From: Coprobacillus sp. CAG:698
Lineage (GTDB): Bacteria > Bacillota_I > Bacilli_A > ML615J-28 > CAG-698
Length of the DNA stretch: 64,000 bases
Assembly (NCBI GenBank): GCA_000431235.1
Contig: HF988712.1
Span: 8,036-72,035 of the forward strand
Direction: 5' to 3'
Position 1 is the first letter of the stretch. The number at the start of each line of letters is the position of its first letter. Below the pieces are notes generated by a model. The model was not told where the DNA came from and made no database searches. It worked only from the letters and a program-made list of their open reading frames with translations. Position numbers and translations under genes: made by a program. Positions 35,630 to 45,716 of this stretch are shown piece by piece.

Positions 35630-36493
35630 TTAAAGAATAAATTGTGGTTTATTAATTATTTCAATAAATTTTCCAGTATAAGGATTTATAAAGGATAAAT
35701 AATAGCAATGTAACATTAAGCGCTTGTATGCATGTCCATATAATTTATCTCCAATAAGAGGATAATTTAGGTATGAAAAATGCACCCTAATTTGATGAGT
35801 TCTTCCTGTCAAAAGTTCCACATCAACAAGTGAATAATTTTCTATTGTAATAGTATCTAATTGTATAAGATTATTATATTCAGCAATAACTTTGTATTTA
35901 GTAAGAGCTTCTTTTCCCTGCGAATTTACTTCACGTAATATTCCATTTTCTTCTTTTCTGCCAATAGGAAGATTAATTAATCCTTCTTTTTGATCAAGAA
36001 TTCCTTCAACAAGGCAATAATATTTTCTTTTTATGACTTTTTCTTTTGTTAATAAATAATGAGTATATCCATCTTTAGCAATGGTCATAAGACCAGATGT
36101 TTGATAATCTAATCTATTAACAACATGAATATTTGAATTAATATTATTGTCTTTGAAATATTTTTTTACGTAACTTATTACATTATTTTCATAGTGTAAT
36201 TTTGATGGTTGAGAAGCTAAATCATAAGGTTTATTTATAACTAGAATATGTTCATCTTCATAAACTATATCTAATTTATATTCGGTTGCCTTTATATCAT
36301 CATTTTCTTGTTCATCATATACTAAAGTTATTAAATCATTTTTTTTTACAGGAAAATAATTTTTACTTTCAACGCCATTAATATACATTTTTCCATAAAG
36401 TTTTATCTTTCGACATAACTTTTTTGAAAGTCCATATTCCAAAAGATAATCTTTTAAAACACTATTATGTTTAACTAAAATATCAATTTTCAT
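35630..36493 (-). CDS. RluA-family pseudouridine synthase
   Basis: Converts uridines of rRNA or tRNA to pseudouridine. An N-terminal S4-like RNA-binding region (about 1-65) precedes the catalytic domain; the catalytic Asp is in the NRLDYQTSGLM block (HRLDxxTSG motif with N for H) near residue 125. The LTGRTHQIRVHFSYLNYPLIGD block confirms the RluA/RluD family. The length of 287 aa is normal. It has no clear ribosome site, and the EF-G terminator lies only about 10 bases before its ATG, so it must have a promoter of its own (possibly the TATAAT at 36498-36503) or rely on read-through. Confidence 0.92.
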   Translation of the reverse strand: MKIDILVKHNSVLKDYLLEYGLSKKLCRKIKLYGKMYINGVESKNYFPVKKNDLITLVYDEQENDDIKATEYKLDIVYEDEHILVINKPYDLASQPSKLHYENNVISYVKKYFKDNNINSNIHVVNRLDYQTSGLMTIAKDGYTHYLLTKEKVIKRKYYCLVEGILDQKEGLINLPIGRKEENGILREVNSQGKEALTKYKVIAEYNNLIQLDTITIENYSLVDVELLTGRTHQIRVHFSYLNYPLIGDKLYGHAYKRLMLHCYYLSFINPYTGKFIEIINKPQFIL

Positions 36494-36505
36494 AATTATT
36501 ATAAA

Positions 36506-36526
36506 AAGGGCATTATTAGTGCCCTT
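36506..36526 (-). terminator. Terminator of the EF-G-like gene
   Basis: AAGGGCA pairs with TGCCCTT around a 7-base loop and is followed on the minus strand by TTTTTAT, just after the gene's stop codon. Confidence 0.8.
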
Positions 36527-36532
36527 ATTTAT

Positions 36533-38587
36533 CTATTTTGTATTATATTTTTTAGCTTCTTCAACAATCTTAGCAATTAAGTATTCTGGAACTTCTTCAT
36601 AACGTAAGAATTTACGACTGAAACGACCACTTGCTTGAGTCATAGCTTTTAAGTCGATAGCATATTTAGAAATTTCAGCTTCAGGGACTTCAGCAGTAAT
36701 CTCTTGTACGCCTTCTCTTTGATCCATACCTAATACACGTCCACGACGTTTGTTCATATCACCTAAAATTGTTCCAACGAATTCATCTTTAACAACTACT
36801 TTAACTTCATAAATTGGTTCAAGAATTGTTGGTTTAATTTTTGGACAAGCATTTTGGAATGCTAATCTTGCAGCTAATTTGAATGATAATTCATTTGAAT
36901 CTACATCATGATATGATCCATAGTAAAGAGTTGCTTTTACACCAATAACTGGATATCCAGCAAGAGGACCCTTTTCTAATGTTTCAATTAATCCTTTTTC
37001 TACAGCAGGGAAATAGTTTTTAGGAACAGCTCCACCAACAACTTCTTCAGCAAAGATAAATTTTTCATCACATGGTTCAAATCTAATCCATACGTCACCA
37101 TATTGTCCAGCTCCACCAGATTGCTTCTTATGTTTACCTTGAGCTTCGCCTTTAGCTTTGATTGTTTCACGATAAACGATACGAGGTTCAGTAGTATCAA
37201 CTTCAACTTTGAACATATTCTTCATCTTTTCTAAGATATATCCTAAGTGAGTCATTCCTTGACCACCGATTAATTGTTGAGCAGTTTCAGGATTTCTAAC
37301 TATTTCTAATGTATCATCTTCAAGTTTTAATTTTTGAAGTGATAATGAGATTTTATCTTCATCTTGTTTATTCCTTGGTTGGATTCCTACATAGATAACT
37401 GGAGTTGGATGTACAACTTTATCGAATGTAATAGGAGCCTTCTTATCACAGAAAGTAACACCATTAGTTATTTCAGATAATTTAGCTATACAAGCAATAT
37501 CTCCTGCATTTACTACATTTAGAGGAATTTGTGTTTTTCCCATCATAGTAAATAATTGAGGGACTTTTAATACTGTATCAGTTTCAGCAATATATATATC
37601 TTGACCAACTTTTACACTTCCGCTATAAACTTTGAAGAAATTAATTGTACCAACGAATGGGTCAATAATTGTCTTAAAGCAATATGCAGATAGGAAATCA
37701 CTTTCGCTAATTTGACGAACAACTTCTTGACCTTTATATTTTCCAGTTTTTGTTTTAGCTTCAGCTGGAGATGGTAAGAAATCAATAGCCATATCTAAAA
37801 ATGTTTCAACGCCAACATTCTTTAATCCTGATCCAACTAAAATAGGGAACATTTCAGCTTTATGAACACCAATCTTTAATCCTGCTACAACTTCTTCTTT
37901 ATCTAGTTCCATTGTATCAAAATATTTCATCATTAATTCTTCATCAGCTTCAGCAGCTTGTTCCATCAATTCACCATAGATTTCATCAATCTTATCTGAT
38001 AAATCACTTGGAGCTTCACCTTTAGTTCCATCAACATAAATTGCTTCTTTCTCTAAAACTTTTGCATAACCTTTAAAGTTATTAGTTCCACCAATTTCCA
38101 ATGCAAATGGAACAGCTTTTTTACTTAATTTTGTATGTATAGATTCGATTACTTCATCCATTTTAACATTTTCTTTGTCCATTTTATTAACAAAGATAAT
38201 AGTTGGAAGACTTCTCTTTACAAGTTCTTCCCATACACGTTCAGTACCAACTTCAGCACCTTTTGTAGCATCAACTAATACAACAGCAGCATCAGCAGCA
38301 GATAATACGTTTTCAATATCACCAATAAATTCTTCTGATCCTGGAGTATCTAAGAAATTAAATTTATAGCCTTTCCATTCAACTGGTAAAAGTGATGAAA
38401 TTAGAGTTGTTTGACGAGCTTGTTCTTCTACTGAATAATCACCAACAGTAGTTTTTCTCTCAACTTCACCTTTCTTTTCGATTGCCTTTCCGGCATAAAG
38501 TAGGGCTTCACCAAAACTAGTTTTGCCACATCCTAAATGTCCTAAAATTGCTATATTACGAATGTTACTTGTGTTATATTCTTTCAT
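36533..38587 (-). CDS. Elongation factor G-like GTPase
   Basis: A 684-aa translational GTPase with all EF-G domains. G1 is GHLGCGKTS, switch I has VGDYSVEEQARQTT, G3 is DTPG and G4 is NKMD. Domain IV (SGGAGQYGDVWIRFEP) and domain V (KRRGRVLGMDQREGVQEITAEVP) are intact. Its sequence, for example switch I with VEEQARQ rather than the EERERGIT of FusA, matches the EF-G-like second paralogue of many bacteria. It stands alone, not in a str operon, so the main fusA is expected elsewhere. A role in translocation, recycling or stress is not settled. A good promoter and GAGGAGG site precede it. Confidence 0.9.
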   Translation of the reverse strand: MKEYNTSNIRNIAILGHLGCGKTSFGEALLYAGKAIEKKGEVERKTTVGDYSVEEQARQTTLISSLLPVEWKGYKFNFLDTPGSEEFIGDIENVLSAADAAVVLVDATKGAEVGTERVWEELVKRSLPTIIFVNKMDKENVKMDEVIESIHTKLSKKAVPFALEIGGTNNFKGYAKVLEKEAIYVDGTKGEAPSDLSDKIDEIYGELMEQAAEADEELMMKYFDTMELDKEEVVAGLKIGVHKAEMFPILVGSGLKNVGVETFLDMAIDFLPSPAEAKTKTGKYKGQEVVRQISESDFLSAYCFKTIIDPFVGTINFFKVYSGSVKVGQDIYIAETDTVLKVPQLFTMMGKTQIPLNVVNAGDIACIAKLSEITNGVTFCDKKAPITFDKVVHPTPVIYVGIQPRNKQDEDKISLSLQKLKLEDDTLEIVRNPETAQQLIGGQGMTHLGYILEKMKNMFKVEVDTTEPRIVYRETIKAKGEAQGKHKKQSGGAGQYGDVWIRFEPCDEKFIFAEEVVGGAVPKNYFPAVEKGLIETLEKGPLAGYPVIGVKATLYYGSYHDVDSNELSFKLAARLAFQNACPKIKPTILEPIYEVKVVVKDEFVGTILGDMNKRRGRVLGMDQREGVQEITAEVPEAEISKYAIDLKAMTQASGRFSRKFLRYEEVPEYLIAKIVEEAKKYNTK

Positions 38588-38630
38588 TCCTTTTGCCTCC
38601 TCATGGAATTCTTTTTTTTCGTACTATCAT

Positions 38631-38658
38631 ATTATATCATAGAATTACTAAATTTCAA
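38631..38658 (-). promoter_or_regulatory. Promoter of the EF-G-like gene
   Basis: On the minus strand TTGAAA (38653-38658) and TATAAT (38631-38636, extended by TGA) are 16 bp apart, 44 bases before the ATG. Confidence 0.65.
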
Positions 38659-38768
38659 AGAAATATTTTTATTTTTTTAAAAAGGATAAAAACACTTATA
38701 ATTTATTAGATAAACGCTTTCAAACATCGTTTTTATAAGCCTTTTATTTAGAGCCTTTTTATTTAAAA

Positions 38769-38798
38769 AATCCCTTATTGATAGAACAATAAAGGATT
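38769..38798 (-). terminator. Terminator of the 38.8-49.0 kb operon
   Basis: A 12-bp stem (AATCCTTTATTG with CAATAAGGGATT, one G-T pair) and 6-base loop followed on the minus strand by TTTTTT, 8 bases after the last gene. Confidence 0.9.
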
Positions 38799-38805
38799 AT
38801 TTTAA

Positions 38806-39276
38806 TTATTTATTTTTAAAGAGTTTTTGTAATCTTAAACCTTCTAATATAATGCATCCACTTATCAAAACAATCATTATGATTCCTCCATATGATAGCA
38901 TGCAAGGTAAAACATCTTTTATAAGTTGATTATCTCCAAAAACAGTCTTTACAGAAAGATTACTAGGAATCAAGATTATAAATATTAACGATATAGCATT
39001 AAAAATCATAGCTATAATCAATGATGCTTTATCTTCCATTAAAGAAATTATACCAGAAAACAATACTAAAATAAATGCTAATATATATGTAAAATTAAAC
39101 ACAATACCTGCATTAGAAACACTATTATATTTTATATTTCTAGCCAAAACAACATCTAGTCCAGAAATTGTTAAATCGTTGATTTTAATAAATCCTAAGA
39201 AAACAGTAAGAAAAGATAATAAGCTTAAAATTAATGTTATGTAGCTTAATTTAAATTTAGTCTTTACTTTTCTCAT
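38806..39276 (-). CDS. Small four-helix membrane protein (156 aa)
   Basis: Four predicted membrane segments (about 10-30, 60-78, 86-105, 122-147) with a loop after the first that contains TISGLDVV. The plan and this loop resemble those of the 170-aa protein at 59942 (TYTGFEVM), so the two are probably distant paralogues. No known domain was recognised. It is the last gene of a long operon; its ATG overlaps the stop of the ComEC-like gene by 4 bases. Function is unknown. Confidence 0.7.
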   Translation of the reverse strand: MRKVKTKFKLSYITLILSLLSFLTVFLGFIKINDLTISGLDVVLARNIKYNSVSNAGIVFNFTYILAFILVLFSGIISLMEDKASLIIAMIFNAISLIFIILIPSNLSVKTVFGDNQLIKDVLPCMLSYGGIIMIVLISGCIILEGLRLQKLFKNK

Positions 39277-41600
39277 TTAATCATCGACCTTGCCTTCCAA
39301 AAACTAGTATCACGTACTTCTTTAATTGTTGTACCATAATATTCACTTGATAATTGATAGCCATTACCATCGATTGTCAATAAAATTGTTCCGTTTCTAT
39401 CAAGCATATAATCAGTTGGTTCACATTTGTAAGATCCGCTTGTAGTCATTTGGCAATTCTCAGCATCGCCTCCTACAATAGCATACACTTGAGTGTTAGA
39501 ATTATATTCATATATTCTTTCGAGAGCTTCATATGTTGGATGACCATGTTTATTTCCAAAATAATTTCCATTACATACGATAGCTACTTCTGGTTTTACT
39601 GTTTCTAAAAATTCTTTAGTTGTACCATTACGTGTTCCATGATGAACTACTTTCAAAATGTCAATATCACCAACAACATTCATATATGCCTTTTCAAGTT
39701 CTGAACTATTGTTATCAGCATCACCTGTAAATAACGTTCTAACACCATAGGCGTTTAATACGCATACAACACTACGAGCATTGTTTTCTTTTTGTTCATA
39801 ATTTTGTGTATTTATAATTTCAATATAAACTTCTTCACCAAGTGTTATCACTCTTTTACAAGATCCAACATTATTATATGAATCTAAAACCATACAAACA
39901 TTACAATCTACTTCATTTTTACTAGCTTCATCAAATCTTTTATATATTTCTGATGAGGCATCACCCATAAAGCGGATAATGTTACGTACTTCATATGTAT
40001 TAATTACATCATCCATACTTCCAATATGATCACTATCTGGGTGAGTTGCAATCACATATTCTAATACTTTATCTTGGCACACACTATCAATTACTTCTCT
40101 AATAGCGACAAAAGTATCATCATATCTATCTCCAGCATCGATTAATACTTCTATATCGTTATATTTTATTAATATTGATTCTCCACAATCATTATGACCA
40201 TATTTACCAACATCTATAAATCTTATCTCTACAGGAGTTACTTCTTTGCTTCCTGATATTTTAATATCTTTGTCAAATTTTACTTCAAAATCAAAACCTG
40301 TGACTTCAACTGTTAGTGAAGCAATTTGTGAACTATCTAATCTTGTAACTTTACCATCACTAGTTAAGTTTTCATTAGAAGATATGTATTTTACAACACC
40401 ACCATATCTAGAAGTAAATGGTAAAACAACATTATCTTTTATAGTCTCTGGTATAGCTATACTAGATATAATATCATCTTTAGTTATGTTTCTTTTTATA
40501 ACTATATCATCAACATAGACATAAACATTTTTATATTCAGAAGTTATTTCAACTTTCACATAATAATCTTTACTATCAACTGTATAATTAAACTCATGTT
40601 TTTCTTTATCTATGAGAATCTCTTGTTTTGCTTCGACCCAATTTATTTTATCTGTAGATAAATACAATTTCACATATGTGTTTTTTGTTAAGGCTAAATC
40701 ATTAGGAACAAATTGATAAGCAAATTTAATAGTTTTCATATTCTTTATAATTGTATTTGTTTCAAAATAAGCTTCATTTTCATTAGTTTTAAATTTTACC
40801 ATTTCATTTTCTGATAGCGATGAATTGAAAGTAATATTATCATATGTTGTTTTACCATATGTATCATCTTCATAATCAGAAAAATCATAATTTATTTCGG
40901 TAAATGTAACTTTATCAACTGATTCCATCGAAAATTCTTTTTCAAGTACTGCCGAATTAAGAGTCGCTTTTACTTTTAAAACGACACTGCCTAATGATTT
41001 CTTTTCACCAGTTTCTGTTATAACACTTGTGTCACTGCTTTCCCACTTAAGAGTCATTTCTGGATAAAAAGATATTTCTGTAGGCAATTCAAAACTTGCT
41101 AAGACTTTTTCAGGAAGTAAAAGACTTTCAAGAACTTCTTCAACTTTATCTAAATCAGTTTTAGGCATACTTAAAACCAAAACATCTTTTTCGATGTTTT
41201 TCTCTTTTACATTAAGACTATTGAATATAAATTTATCAATTGTTGATAAATCTTCTTTTAGTTTGCAATTTAAAACTATGCGAACACTTTTATTACCTTC
41301 CTTATATGTAGGTCTAAAGCACTTACCTGAATTATTTAATAATTCTTCATTGTTGCTTTGCCAAAGTAATGAAAAGTATTTTGTTTCCATTTCAAAATAA
41401 TTTAAATCTTTATCGGTTTCTTTAGGAATGGATTCATTAAACTTTTCCTCAATTTTATTAAACTCTTGCAGAGCTTCTTTACCTTTTTTATAACTAGGAT
41501 AACCTAGAAAAACTCCAACACCAATAATTACTACTAACAATGCGATAACAACTATTACTTTCCAAGATGAATTTTTTTTCTTTTTTCTTTTTTTTGCCAT
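39273..41600 (-). CDS. Membrane-anchored ComEC-like metallo-beta-lactamase-fold protein with Ig-like regions
   Basis: A 775-aa protein. A lysine-rich start and one membrane segment (about 14-32) would anchor it outside the cell. The middle has Ig-like and beta-sandwich regions (for example ...SYKKGK..., AYQFVPNDLALTKNT). The C-terminal third (about 465-750) is a metallo-beta-lactamase fold like the soluble domain of ComEC: ATHPDSDHIGSMDDV (HxDxDH metal site), TLFTGDADNNSSELE and VVHHGTRNGTTKEFLE. Unlike ComEC it has no channel domain. Such proteins may be surface hydrolases of nucleic acid or lipid; the substrate is unknown. It lies 15 bases after the DUF6320-like gene in one operon. Confidence 0.82.
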   Translation of the reverse strand: MAKKRKKKKNSSWKVIVVIALLVVIIGVGVFLGYPSYKKGKEALQEFNKIEEKFNESIPKETDKDLNYFEMETKYFSLLWQSNNEELLNNSGKCFRPTYKEGNKSVRIVLNCKLKEDLSTIDKFIFNSLNVKEKNIEKDVLVLSMPKTDLDKVEEVLESLLLPEKVLASFELPTEISFYPEMTLKWESSDTSVITETGEKKSLGSVVLKVKATLNSAVLEKEFSMESVDKVTFTEINYDFSDYEDDTYGKTTYDNITFNSSLSENEMVKFKTNENEAYFETNTIIKNMKTIKFAYQFVPNDLALTKNTYVKLYLSTDKINWVEAKQEILIDKEKHEFNYTVDSKDYYVKVEITSEYKNVYVYVDDIVIKRNITKDDIISSIAIPETIKDNVVLPFTSRYGGVVKYISSNENLTSDGKVTRLDSSQIASLTVEVTGFDFEVKFDKDIKISGSKEVTPVEIRFIDVGKYGHNDCGESILIKYNDIEVLIDAGDRYDDTFVAIREVIDSVCQDKVLEYVIATHPDSDHIGSMDDVINTYEVRNIIRFMGDASSEIYKRFDEASKNEVDCNVCMVLDSYNNVGSCKRVITLGEEVYIEIINTQNYEQKENNARSVVCVLNAYGVRTLFTGDADNNSSELEKAYMNVVGDIDILKVVHHGTRNGTTKEFLETVKPEVAIVCNGNYFGNKHGHPTYEALERIYEYNSNTQVYAIVGGDAENCQMTTSGSYKCEPTDYMLDRNGTILLTIDGNGYQLSSEYYGTTIKEVRDTSFWKARSMIK

Positions 41601-41615
41601 ATTTTCTTCCTTTAT

Positions 41616-42299
41616 TTATATGTGTAATCTTTTTCGTAATTCTTCAATTATTTCTTTTCCGGCAAAAATAATAAATCCCATCAAGATTGCAACTGATAAT
41701 GCACAAGAAGAAAGTGGAGCCCAAAGGTGATCTCCCTTTATCAAATTAAATAATTGCAGTATAAAAGGAACAATACCTAATAACATTATTAGAAATGTTG
41801 GCATTAAACTTTCACCAAAATTCTTGCGATTGCAAATTATTACTATTATACCTGTTATATTAGTAGCCATACATACACTAGGAATAACTATAGACAGCGC
41901 CCATCCTTTGTTTCCTGACAAAGCATCTACTCCTAGCACTAATAAGGATATAAACAATTCTTGAATAACTAACTTTTTTGTCATATTTATTCGCGCATAT
42001 AACGTATTTCTTATTAAAATAAATACATAAACAACACCAATTACAACATAAAGGCTCCACCATTTTCCGACTTCTTTATGTGTTAAGAAATTAACAAGTA
42101 AGCTTATAGAAATTGCTAATAAAAAGATAAAAATTAATATTCGATAAAAAATATTATATTTTTTCTTAACCGCAATTCTTTTTGGATAATTATCAAAAGT
42201 TTTTTCTTCTTTGCTTTCTTCAACTAAAGAATTGAAACATAGAGGACAAATTTTTCTATCAGTATCTACATGTACTTTGCAATGTTCACACCACTTCAT
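41616..42299 (-). CDS. Zinc-ribbon membrane protein, DUF6320-like
   Basis: A 227-aa protein that starts with a zinc ribbon, WCEHCKVHVDTDRKICPLC (CxxC ... CxxC), then six membrane segments between about 55 and 215. This agrees with DUF6320 proteins, which are often encoded next to alcohol-acetyltransferase-like proteins, as is the case here. The ATG at 42299 is chosen because a GGAGGAAT site lies inside the end of the upstream gene and the ribbon then begins at once; a start at 42317 is less likely. It may form a unit with the acyltransferase at the membrane. Function is unknown. Confidence 0.78.
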   Translation of the reverse strand: MKWCEHCKVHVDTDRKICPLCFNSLVEESKEEKTFDNYPKRIAVKKKYNIFYRILIFIFLLAISISLLVNFLTHKEVGKWWSLYVVIGVVYVFILIRNTLYARINMTKKLVIQELFISLLVLGVDALSGNKGWALSIVIPSVCMATNITGIIVIICNRKNFGESLMPTFLIMLLGIVPFILQLFNLIKGDHLWAPLSSCALSVAILMGFIIFAGKEIIEELRKRLHI

Positions 42300-42300
42300 A

Positions 42301-43560
42301 TTATTCCTCCAAATCATTATTCTCGATTGTTACATCAAGTCCTAAACTAGTTAACTTTCTAAAGAATTCTCTTTGAAAATCTCTTTCAATTATTGAACTA
42401 GAGAAAGTAATATATACTAAATCTTTATAATATATCATACCTAAATTTATAGGGGCTGCTTTAGATGCACCATTGATAAATGTTATCTTAGTTATATATT
42501 TTTGCATATCAAATGGAATATCAATATCACCAAGATTAGAAAAGCAAAAACTATTAGCTTTAGTACTTAATCTATGATAGCCTATCTTAAAAGCTATTTT
42601 TTTAAGAAATAGAGGAACAATTCTTAAAGCAAAGATTTTTTCCATTTTTACATTTCCAGCAACTCGTGGAAGTAAATTTTCATTTTTCAACTTATCTTCA
42701 AGCTCTTCTTTACACATTCTTATATAATCATCTAATTCATATTCTTTTTTGAGATCAATTGACGTTCTAACAACCATTGAAAAATTACGTAAAGATTTCG
42801 AAGGACATTTTTTCCTTAAATCTACGGGAACAAATACTTGAAATGGTTTTTTAATTCCCTTAATCATATGTGTATTTCGAGAAGCTATATAATTAATTAC
42901 TCCAGTGATTAGTTCAGTATAACTACAGTTATATTTGTTACATAGATTTTTTAGTTCTGCCCTTTTTACAATTCCCGTAATAACACCAATGTAATTATCA
43001 GAATATGTGGTACCAACTATATGACATCCACTTTTTTCGCTTCTATCAGTTTTTGTATTATGATCATATAATTTTTGAAAACTATCTTCAGATTCTTGAT
43101 ATGAATTTTCTAAATCTAAAAGTATTTTGCCTTCATGATTTATAGTATAGCCTTTTAGAACTAAATAATCATAACATACTGCTTTCAAAAACTGCGTTGC
43201 TCCAAACCCATCAGTTATCGCGTGAAACATTTCAATTCCTATTTTATTTTCAAAATAAGTTATTCTAAATAAATATCCTCGCGATTCATAAGTATCAAAA
43301 GGTTTCAAGAGATAACTATTTTCCTCACATACAAGTGGATTCAATTTGTTCTCTTCAAAATAATTCCAAAAAAGACCATATTTTAATTTTAATTTAAATG
43401 TTTTAAATCTTTTTATAGTATCATTTAAAGCTTCTTGGAGAATAATTGGATCAACTGACTCTGTAAGTGAGAAGGTGATTCGATAAAGATTTGTACGATA
43501 TTTTGTAGAGACACTAGGAAATATCTTCGCAGCATTATCTAATTTTAACCATTTTTTCAT
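42301..43560 (-). CDS. Condensation/alcohol-acetyltransferase-like acyltransferase
   Basis: A 419-aa enzyme of the CoA-dependent acyltransferase superfamily (condensation, BAHD, alcohol O-acetyltransferase). The catalytic HxxxD motif is seen as FHAITDGFGATQFL near residue 112, and the later FSNLGD element (about 330) takes the place of the DFGWG/structural motif. Its partner gene encodes a DUF6320-like zinc-ribbon membrane protein, a pairing seen in other Clostridia and Bacilli. The acyl donor and acceptor are unknown. Its ATG overlaps the U32 stop by 4 bases. Confidence 0.78.
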   Translation of the reverse strand: MKKWLKLDNAAKIFPSVSTKYRTNLYRITFSLTESVDPIILQEALNDTIKRFKTFKLKLKYGLFWNYFEENKLNPLVCEENSYLLKPFDTYESRGYLFRITYFENKIGIEMFHAITDGFGATQFLKAVCYDYLVLKGYTINHEGKILLDLENSYQESEDSFQKLYDHNTKTDRSEKSGCHIVGTTYSDNYIGVITGIVKRAELKNLCNKYNCSYTELITGVINYIASRNTHMIKGIKKPFQVFVPVDLRKKCPSKSLRNFSMVVRTSIDLKKEYELDDYIRMCKEELEDKLKNENLLPRVAGNVKMEKIFALRIVPLFLKKIAFKIGYHRLSTKANSFCFSNLGDIDIPFDMQKYITKITFINGASKAAPINLGMIYYKDLVYITFSSSIIERDFQREFFRKLTSLGLDVTIENNDLEE

Positions 43561-45716
43561 TTATTCCTCTTTTCCAAAATGCTAATTAAATTATCGATTG
43601 ATGTGAATTCAATCGGATTATTAATTAAATCAATAAGAAAGTGTTTAATTCCTATTTTTTCGTAATCCTTAAGCTTATCTATTTGGTTAAGACATGTATC
43701 ACTAAGAATAGATAAATGGCAATTCTGATCACCATAAACTGGATATTTATCATCTAATAAATAACCTTTCTTACATAAATTACAATGCATTTCTTTCATT
43801 TTAAATTCTTTATTTATGAAACAATGTTTCATATACATCATTTGAATATATCCGTAAATCATAACTTCTAAAACAGGAGTTCGGTTGTATCTTTTTCGGT
43901 ATGCACTTATTAAGTCATTAGCATCTAAATAAGAAAGTTCTATTGATAATCCTATTTTTTGAAAACCTAAAGACTCTAAAACTCTAACCGAATAACTATT
44001 TACAACATTTGTATAAACAGATGATATTCTTCCTAACACACCTAAACTAGATGAAACAACATTAGAGTTATTATAATTATTTAAACTAACACGTGGTAAA
44101 TAATAATAACAATTTTTTTCACAGTGATAATTACGCAAATAAACATCGTAATCTAAACCATCAGAAGATTTATTTTCCTCAAAACATACAGAAAACTTTT
44201 TAAAATTGTCATTAAATTCTAAAGCATCAAGTATACATGGTGTAGTTATTATCTTTCGCTTAAAATTCTTTTTTTCTCTTAGTTTTGCTAGTGAGTCGAG
44301 AATTTCCCTTCTAAGTTCGTTTAGTTCTTTAATGTTCAAATATACGTTTTTACAGTTTAAATCAATCTTAGAGAAAATAAACGATGTATTTCCAGTTTTA
44401 TTTAACTGTTCGTATATTCTTTTTTCAAAATCCTTTTCTGTTATCTCGTACTTAAGTTTTCTTATTAGTGTGTTTCCTAAATCATCATTAACTTCAAAAA
44501 CAAAGCTATCATTTTCTAAGTAGCCTTTCCCACTAATTAGTATTTTAGGCAACTCAAAAACTTCTTCTCTTTTTGTTATATATACCTTATCAGAGACACT
44601 CATTTTTTTGTGTAAAGGAAGATATACTATTTCATTAGCTTTAGCTTTTTTAACTAAACTTCCTTTCACATACATTTGATTAACAACCACAACATCAAGT
44701 TTTTCTCCGACAATTCTTAATGAATCTTGATAATACAAATCTTGCTTTAACTTAATTCCTTGAATTAATGGATCTTTATACTTAGAGTTCACATCAACTA
44801 TTTCACCAATTTCTTCACCTAAATGATTAGAACTAAAAACATTGGTTATATTAGCATTAGTATCATTTTCAATAAATCCTTTAGTGAAACCGCGATTGAA
44901 ACTTATACGTACTGGTTGTATTGCTTTTTCCTTGTCAAAGTTATTTTTAGTTAAGGCATCATGGTATGCTTTAGTTACATAATATACGTATTCTTTACTT
45001 TTCATACGTCCTTCGATTTTTAAGCTATCTACATACTTAGATATTTCTTTCACATAATCAATCGTACATAAATCTTTAGGGCTTAAAAAGTATTTTTCTT
45101 TTCCATTAAAAGTATGAATTTTTCGGCAAGGTTGAGCACATTTTCCTCTATTACCACTTCTTCCACCTTCTAACAAACTGAAATAACAATTACCTGAATA
45201 AGAAATACACAAAGCTCCATGAATAAACACTTCCAACTCGATATCGACATTTTCAGATATTCTTTTTATTTCATCTATAGTTACTTCACGTCCTAAAATT
45301 ACTCTTGAAAATCCTAGTCTTTTTAGCACTTTTACATCTTCTAATGTTTGAGCATTAATTTGTGTAGATGCATGCATATCCATATTAGGATAACGATGCT
45401 TGATAATACTTGCTAAGCCTATGTCTTGAACGATTACAGCATCAACATCATTTTCATACAAGAAATCAATATATTTACAAACTTCTTCTATTTCTTTTTC
45501 ATAACAAATAGTATTGCATGTTACATATACTTTCACATTATACAAATGACATAACTTTACTGCTTCAATAAGCTCATCAGGAGTAAAATTTTTTGCATAA
45601 CTACGAGCTCCATACATTTTGCCAGCTAAATATACAGCATTACAGCCACCGCTAATGGCAGCTCTTAAGCTATCAAAATCACCTGCAGGACTTAATATTT
45701 CCGTATTACGCTTCAT
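43557..45716 (-). CDS. U32 family protein (RNA hydroxylase / collagenase-like)
   Basis: A 719-aa U32 protein. The N-terminal barrel begins EILSPAGDFDSLRAAISGGCNAVYLAG. The U32 signature is EVFIHGALCISYSGNC near residue 160, followed by CAQPCRK, cysteines that could hold an Fe-S cluster. A DUF3656-like region and a second Cys-rich part (CNLCKKGYLL) follow. Long U32 proteins such as RlhA hydroxylate 23S rRNA and TrhP modifies tRNA; older annotations call them collagenases. I favour RNA modification. The ATG at 45716 has a GAGGA site and replaces a longer start at 45776 that overlaps the preceding gene. Confidence 0.87.
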   Translation of the reverse strand: MKRNTEILSPAGDFDSLRAAISGGCNAVYLAGKMYGARSYAKNFTPDELIEAVKLCHLYNVKVYVTCNTICYEKEIEEVCKYIDFLYENDVDAVIVQDIGLASIIKHRYPNMDMHASTQINAQTLEDVKVLKRLGFSRVILGREVTIDEIKRISENVDIELEVFIHGALCISYSGNCYFSLLEGGRSGNRGKCAQPCRKIHTFNGKEKYFLSPKDLCTIDYVKEISKYVDSLKIEGRMKSKEYVYYVTKAYHDALTKNNFDKEKAIQPVRISFNRGFTKGFIENDTNANITNVFSSNHLGEEIGEIVDVNSKYKDPLIQGIKLKQDLYYQDSLRIVGEKLDVVVVNQMYVKGSLVKKAKANEIVYLPLHKKMSVSDKVYITKREEVFELPKILISGKGYLENDSFVFEVNDDLGNTLIRKLKYEITEKDFEKRIYEQLNKTGNTSFIFSKIDLNCKNVYLNIKELNELRREILDSLAKLREKKNFKRKIITTPCILDALEFNDNFKKFSVCFEENKSSDGLDYDVYLRNYHCEKNCYYYLPRVSLNNYNNSNVVSSSLGVLGRISSVYTNVVNSYSVRVLESLGFQKIGLSIELSYLDANDLISAYRKRYNRTPVLEVMIYGYIQMMYMKHCFINKEFKMKEMHCNLCKKGYLLDDKYPVYGDQNCHLSILSDTCLNQIDKLKDYEKIGIKHFLIDLINNPIEFTSIDNLISILEKRNK

